A stretch of 9,423 nt of DNA. Origin: JBNJDW01 sp051745265 (GTDB lineage Bacteria; Pseudomonadota; Alphaproteobacteria; Micavibrionales; CSBR16-224). Each line of letters begins with the position of its first letter. The stretch's first letter is position 1. A program made the translations under genes and the position numbers. The DNA lies in contig JBNJDW010000063.1 of the NCBI GenBank assembly GCA_051745265.1, positions 1 through 9,423 of the forward strand, given 5' to 3'. The notes beneath the pieces are model-generated. The model was not told the origin of the DNA. It saw nothing but the letters and a program-made list of their open reading frames with translations, and searched no databases. Positions 6,626 through 9,423 of the stretch are shown in pieces.

Positions 6626-7753
6626 CTAGGCCGCCCGTTCTAACAGCGGTTTAACGCTGCGCTGTTCGGGTCCTGTATAATCACTGAGCGGACGGACCAG
6701 CTTATTGGACGACAATTGCTCCATAATATGTGCGGTCCAGCCGGTAATACGGCTCATAACGAAAATCGGCGTAAAGCTTGGGATATCAAAGCCCATCATA
6801 TAATAGGTCGGCCCGACCGGAAAATCGAGATTGGGGTAAATCCCCTTTTCATTGACCATGATATTTTCGAGGATTTCAGCAATCTCGACCCATTTCTGGC
6901 CATCAAGATGTCCGGAAATGTCTTTAAAGACTTCGGTCATATACGGCACGCGGCTGTCACCGTTTTTATAGACCCGGTGACCAAAGCCCATCACCAGCTT
7001 TTTCTGGGCAATAGCCTCACGCAACCAGGCTTCGGCCTTATCAGGGCTTTCAATCTGCAGGAAAACATCCATCACGGCTTCATTCGCGCCGCCATGCAGC
7101 GGGCCTTTCAGGGAACCAATCGCCCCGGTCACGCCGCTGTAAATATCGGACAAGGACGAGACGATCGTCCGCGCCGTAAAGGTCGAGGCGTTAAAGCTAT
7201 GTTCCGCATAAAAGGTCAAAGAGGCATCAAAGGCCTTAACCACTTCAGCCGCTGGAATTTCATCAAAATACATATGAAAGAAATTTTCAGCCATCGACAA
7301 ATCATCACGCGGGGCAATCAGGTCCTGTCCGCTACGGATACGGTGGTCAGCGGCAATAATGGATGGGATTTTGGCCATCATTTTGATAGATTTTTCAATC
7401 AGTCCTTCAGGCGTGCTGTCATCCCAGGCAGGGTCCTGCGCGCCCAGAAAACTGATCGCCGTTCTCAGCACATCCATGGGATGGGCGGATGTCGGCATTT
7501 TTTTCAGAACATCAATCAGCTCCGGCGACAGATAGCGGGCATTGCGTTCTGCCTTCTCCAGAGTGGCCAGTTGATGCTGGTCTGGCAATTCGCCATGCCA
7601 CAGCAGATAGGCGACTTCTTCAAACCGGCATTCTTTGGCCAGTTCCTGTACCGGATAACCGCGGTAGGACAGTGTTGCTTGTTCGACATTGATTGTGGAA
7701 ATCTTTGTTTCATCCACGACCACACCGGCTAGACCCTTGTGAATCTCAGTCAT
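6626..7753 (-). CDS. prpC: 2-methylcitrate synthase / short-type citrate synthase
   Basis: Citrate-synthase-fold enzyme of 375 aa, matching the short PrpC/Bacillus-type branch rather than the longer proteobacterial GltA. It should condense oxaloacetate with propionyl-CoA to 2-methylcitrate, and probably also with acetyl-CoA. Numbered from the ATG at 7753: HKGLAGVVVDETKIS (5-19), HSFNASTFTAR (185-195), GPLHGGANEAV (217-227) with catalytic His220, GFGHRVYK (256-263) with His259, and NLDFPVG (308-314) with catalytic Asp310. The start is set by GAGGAG (7767-7762), 8 bases before ATG 7753; the GTG at 7762 overlaps that ribosome binding site and cannot be used with it. A PrpB-type lyase two genes upstream favours the methylcitrate cycle. 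If the genome has no other citrate synthase, this could instead serve the main Krebs cycle. A separate promoter probably lies before it. Confidence 0.85.
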   Translation of the reverse strand: MTEIHKGLAGVVVDETKISTINVEQATLSYRGYPVQELAKECRFEEVAYLLWHGELPDQHQLATLEKAERNARYLSPELIDVLKKMPTSAHPMDVLRTAISFLGAQDPAWDDSTPEGLIEKSIKMMAKIPSIIAADHRIRSGQDLIAPRDDLSMAENFFHMYFDEIPAAEVVKAFDASLTFYAEHSFNASTFTARTIVSSLSDIYSGVTGAIGSLKGPLHGGANEAVMDVFLQIESPDKAEAWLREAIAQKKLVMGFGHRVYKNGDSRVPYMTEVFKDISGHLDGQKWVEIAEILENIMVNEKGIYPNLDFPVGPTYYMMGFDIPSFTPIFVMSRITGWTAHIMEQLSSNKLVRPLSDYTGPEQRSVKPLLERAA

Positions 7754-7784
7754 TTTTAGCACTCCTCATATGATTATAAGAACC

Positions 7785-7813
7785 ATGATAGAGGCGCAAA
7801 GATACAGTGTCTA
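7785..7813 (-). promoter_or_regulatory. Candidate promoter for the citrate synthase gene
   Basis: On the - strand TAGACA (7813-7808) and TATCAT (7790-7785), separated by exactly 17 bases, each match the sigma-70 consensus at 5 of 6 positions. Transcription would start near 7778, giving a leader of about 25 nt that contains the GAGGAG ribosome binding site. A perfect TATAAT also occurs at 7778-7773, but it would start transcription inside the ribosome binding site and has no good -35. The promoter begins only 7 bases after the ChaC-like gene's stop codon, so read-through from upstream is also likely. Confidence 0.45.
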
Positions 7814-7819
7814 GATGTT

Positions 7820-8785
7820 TTAACGGGGGGAACGCGGGGTCGGTGGACGGCGAACTTTATGAGCCTCGGCCCGTTTGGCGCGCCAGGTTTTCATTTGTTC
7901 GGCTTCCGCTTCTTCCAGAAGATCGGCAACAGCCGGCATGTCTTCGTGCAGCCGACCGCGATAATGATCGACCATATCGGCCAGCTTTAGCATGCGTTGC
8001 TGTTCTTTATAAAGCGCCAGATGGCGTTTTTTCTCTGCTTCCGACATTTGCGCCATATCCTGCTGATCAAGCGATATCAGATTATTTTGCAAAGGAAAGC
8101 GCACAAAACGGTCAAAATAACTTTTTGATGTTGTATGTTTACCCGATTTCGGCAAGAAACCATTCGCCTCGGCAATGATTTTACCTTTACGGCGCAGGGT
8201 CAGCTCCTCCTGCTGACTGGTATTCAGACGCTTTTTTTCCAGCAAGGACAATCCATCACCGACATAACCATGGCTATTCTTATCAGCAACGCAGGTCAGC
8301 GCCATAGCTTTACTGCCATCCTGTTTTTCAATTTCAACCATGGAAAATTTATAGATCGGCATTTCCTTGACCACTTCGCGCTCGGCAAAGGCTTCCAGCA
8401 TTTCGCACAGCTGTTCGGCGGTTGTCGTCCGGTAGGTCAAAATCGCTCCCGGCACAATCCCATCCGGATTGCTGTCAAGCCCAAGCGTCAGACCGTTGAA
8501 TTTACGTGTACCTGAACGGGAGCTTTTACAACATAAATCACGGCTATAGCCCCAAAGATAGGCTTCAGAGATTTCATCAGGCGGATAATGCGGCTGGTCA
8601 GGCAGACTGCCATAACCAAACACATGTATTTCTTTCATATCCTGAAAATTAAGATTATTGGCGTTCAGAGAGTCCTCAAGACCCGGCAAAGCGTTAACAG
8701 CTTCTTTTAACCGCTGCAGGGATTTATCGTTAAATTCCCGGCGCGGTGCCGTTGTTTGATGTTTTTCGAAAAACCCGTCTCTCAT
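7820..8785 (-). CDS. ChaC-like gamma-glutamylcyclotransferase with N- and C-terminal extensions
   Basis: 321-aa protein with a gamma-glutamylcyclotransferase (ChaC-type) core. Family members split gamma-glutamyl compounds, typically glutathione to 5-oxoproline and Cys-Gly, in the cytosol. Seen in the sequence: the substrate-binding loop VFGYGSL (residues 55-61), RDLCCKSSRSGT (82-93), GLTLGLD (98-104), then a Gly-rich PGAIL turn (112-116) and EAFAEREVV (131-139), in which Glu137 is in the position of the family's catalytic glutamate. About 50 residues precede the core, and roughly 90 charged, helix-prone residues follow it (about 232-321), ending in a basic Arg/Pro-rich tail. A typical ChaC is about 180-230 aa. 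The ATG at 8785 has TAAGG 4 bases upstream; a start at residue 50 would remove the extra N-terminus. It lies between methylcitrate-cycle genes on the same strand, an unexpected context. Glutathione specificity is inferred. Confidence 0.75.
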   Translation of the reverse strand: MRDGFFEKHQTTAPRREFNDKSLQRLKEAVNALPGLEDSLNANNLNFQDMKEIHVFGYGSLPDQPHYPPDEISEAYLWGYSRDLCCKSSRSGTRKFNGLTLGLDSNPDGIVPGAILTYRTTTAEQLCEMLEAFAEREVVKEMPIYKFSMVEIEKQDGSKAMALTCVADKNSHGYVGDGLSLLEKKRLNTSQQEELTLRRKGKIIAEANGFLPKSGKHTTSKSYFDRFVRFPLQNNLISLDQQDMAQMSEAEKKRHLALYKEQQRMLKLADMVDHYRGRLHEDMPAVADLLEEAEAEQMKTWRAKRAEAHKVRRPPTPRSPR

Positions 8786-8842
8786 TTAGCCTTACTTCTC
8801 TCAGTTCCTTTGCCCATAGTATGGCAGCATTTCATTAACATT

Positions 8843-8871
8843 ATGATAACCCGTTACGTTAACTGGCGCAA
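8843..8871 (-). promoter_or_regulatory. Candidate promoter for the ChaC-like gene
   Basis: On the - strand TTGCGC (8871-8866) and TATCAT (8848-8843) are 17 bases apart. The -10 matches at 5 of 6 positions and the -35 at 3 of 6. It would start transcription near 8836, about 50 nt before the ATG at 8785. No terminator hairpin is visible between the prpB-like stop (8879) and this site, so the gene may also be read from the upstream gene. Confidence 0.35.
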
Positions 8872-8878
8872 GCCCTCT

Positions 8879-9423
8879 TTATGACAATTTAAAATTATAG
8901 ATCCCCTGATCATAATCATTATAGTCTTCATAGCGCAGCAATTCGTAGAGCGCCTTACGCGTCTGCATGGCCGGAAGCAGGCTTTCCTGCGTGCCTTCGG
9001 CCTTAATCTGTTTCAAGCCAGAGGCCACAGCGCCCATGGCAATCCGCAGCGTTGTCACCGGATAAATCACCAGATTATAGCCAAGGTCAGACAGTTGCTT
9101 TGTCGTCAACAGATCCGTTTTGCCAAATTCAGTCATATTGGCCAGCAGCGGCGCATCAATGGCTTTGCGGAAGGTTTCAAATTCACCCTGATTATGCAGC
9201 GCCTCGGGGAAGATCATATCGGCACCGGCATCGATATAGGCTTTGGCCCGGTTGATCGCGGCCTCCATCCCTTCCGAGGCTTTGGCATCCGTTCTGGCAA
9301 TCAAGACAAAATCCTGATCACGGCGGGCATCTGCCGCCGCCTTGATTTTGCGGGTCATTTCCTCAACCGGAACGATGACCTTGTTATCCAGATGGCCACA
9401 GCGCTTAGGATTTTGCTGCTCCA
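8879..9423 (-). CDS. prpB: 2-methylisocitrate lyase (PrpB type), 5' end outside window
   Basis: C-terminal 180 residues of an isocitrate lyase/PEP mutase superfamily enzyme. PrpB splits 2-methylisocitrate into pyruvate and succinate, the last step of the 2-methylcitrate cycle. The catalytic motif PKRCGHL is at visible residues 5-11, with its active-site Cys. It is followed by FVLIARTDA, the GADMIFPEAL strand, NMTEFGKTDLLT, YPVTTLRIAMGA, and a C-terminal MQTRKALYELLRYEDY segment of the kind seen in PrpB. Codons continue without a stop to the window end, and full-length PrpB is about 290-300 aa, so about 110-120 N-terminal residues lie outside. The ATG at 9358 is internal, because the catalytic motif lies upstream of it. 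The stop lies 93 bases before the ChaC-like gene on the same strand. Related lyases of this superfamily are possible, but the nearby PrpC-like gene supports PrpB. Confidence 0.9.
   Translation of the reverse strand, partial: EQQNPKRCGHLDNKVIVPVEEMTRKIKAAADARRDQDFVLIARTDAKASEGMEAAINRAKAYIDAGADMIFPEALHNQGEFETFRKAIDAPLLANMTEFGKTDLLTTKQLSDLGYNLVIYPVTTLRIAMGAVASGLKQIKAEGTQESLLPAMQTRKALYELLRYEDYNDYDQGIYNFKLS

Noticed and set aside
6716..7732. Long open frame (338 codons) on the + strand opposite the citrate synthase gene
   Set aside because: It mirrors a clearly conserved gene, its translation is rich in His, Phe and Gln in the way antisense shadows are, and it has no recognisable domain.

Overview
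This 9.4 kb window looks like an ordinary chromosomal stretch of an alphaproteobacterium of roughly even GC content (estimated by eye). The assignment rests on the unbroken hom-glpX-recJ order, which recurs in that class, and on the style of the RecJ, GlpX and Hom proteins. The species cannot be named from the sequence. I found no phage, insertion sequence, CRISPR array, toxin-antitoxin pair or clear defence system.

Left part, + strand (1-2103). A polysaccharide deacetylase, cut by the window start, overlaps by ATGA a WaaE/KdtX-like family 2 glycosyltransferase. The pair is probably part of a cell-surface glycan locus that continues to the left. After a 246-base non-coding stretch comes a small DUF454 (YbaN-type) membrane protein. 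It is rich in ATA codons, unlike the deacetylase gene.

Middle, - strand (2234-6580). A tRNA-Glu(TTC) gene with encoded CCA lies downstream of a tightly packed operon, read right to left: hom (homoserine dehydrogenase), glpX (class II fructose-1,6-bisphosphatase) and recJ (single-strand DNA exonuclease). The gene junctions are TAATG and ATGA overlaps, so translation is probably coupled. An extended -10 promoter lies just upstream of the preferred hom ATG.

Right part, - strand (6626-9423). A PrpC/short-type citrate synthase, a ChaC-like gamma-glutamylcyclotransferase with long extensions, and the C-terminal two thirds of a PrpB-type methylisocitrate lyase, cut by the window end. PrpC plus PrpB points to the 2-methylcitrate cycle, which turns propionyl-CoA and oxaloacetate into pyruvate and succinate. 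PrpD (methylcitrate dehydratase) is not in the window and may lie further right. The ChaC-like gene between them is the least expected member.

I see no strong evidence of a new system. The items worth a second look are the ChaC-like gene within the prp cluster and the ATA-rich islet at the 3' end of the tRNA-Glu gene.
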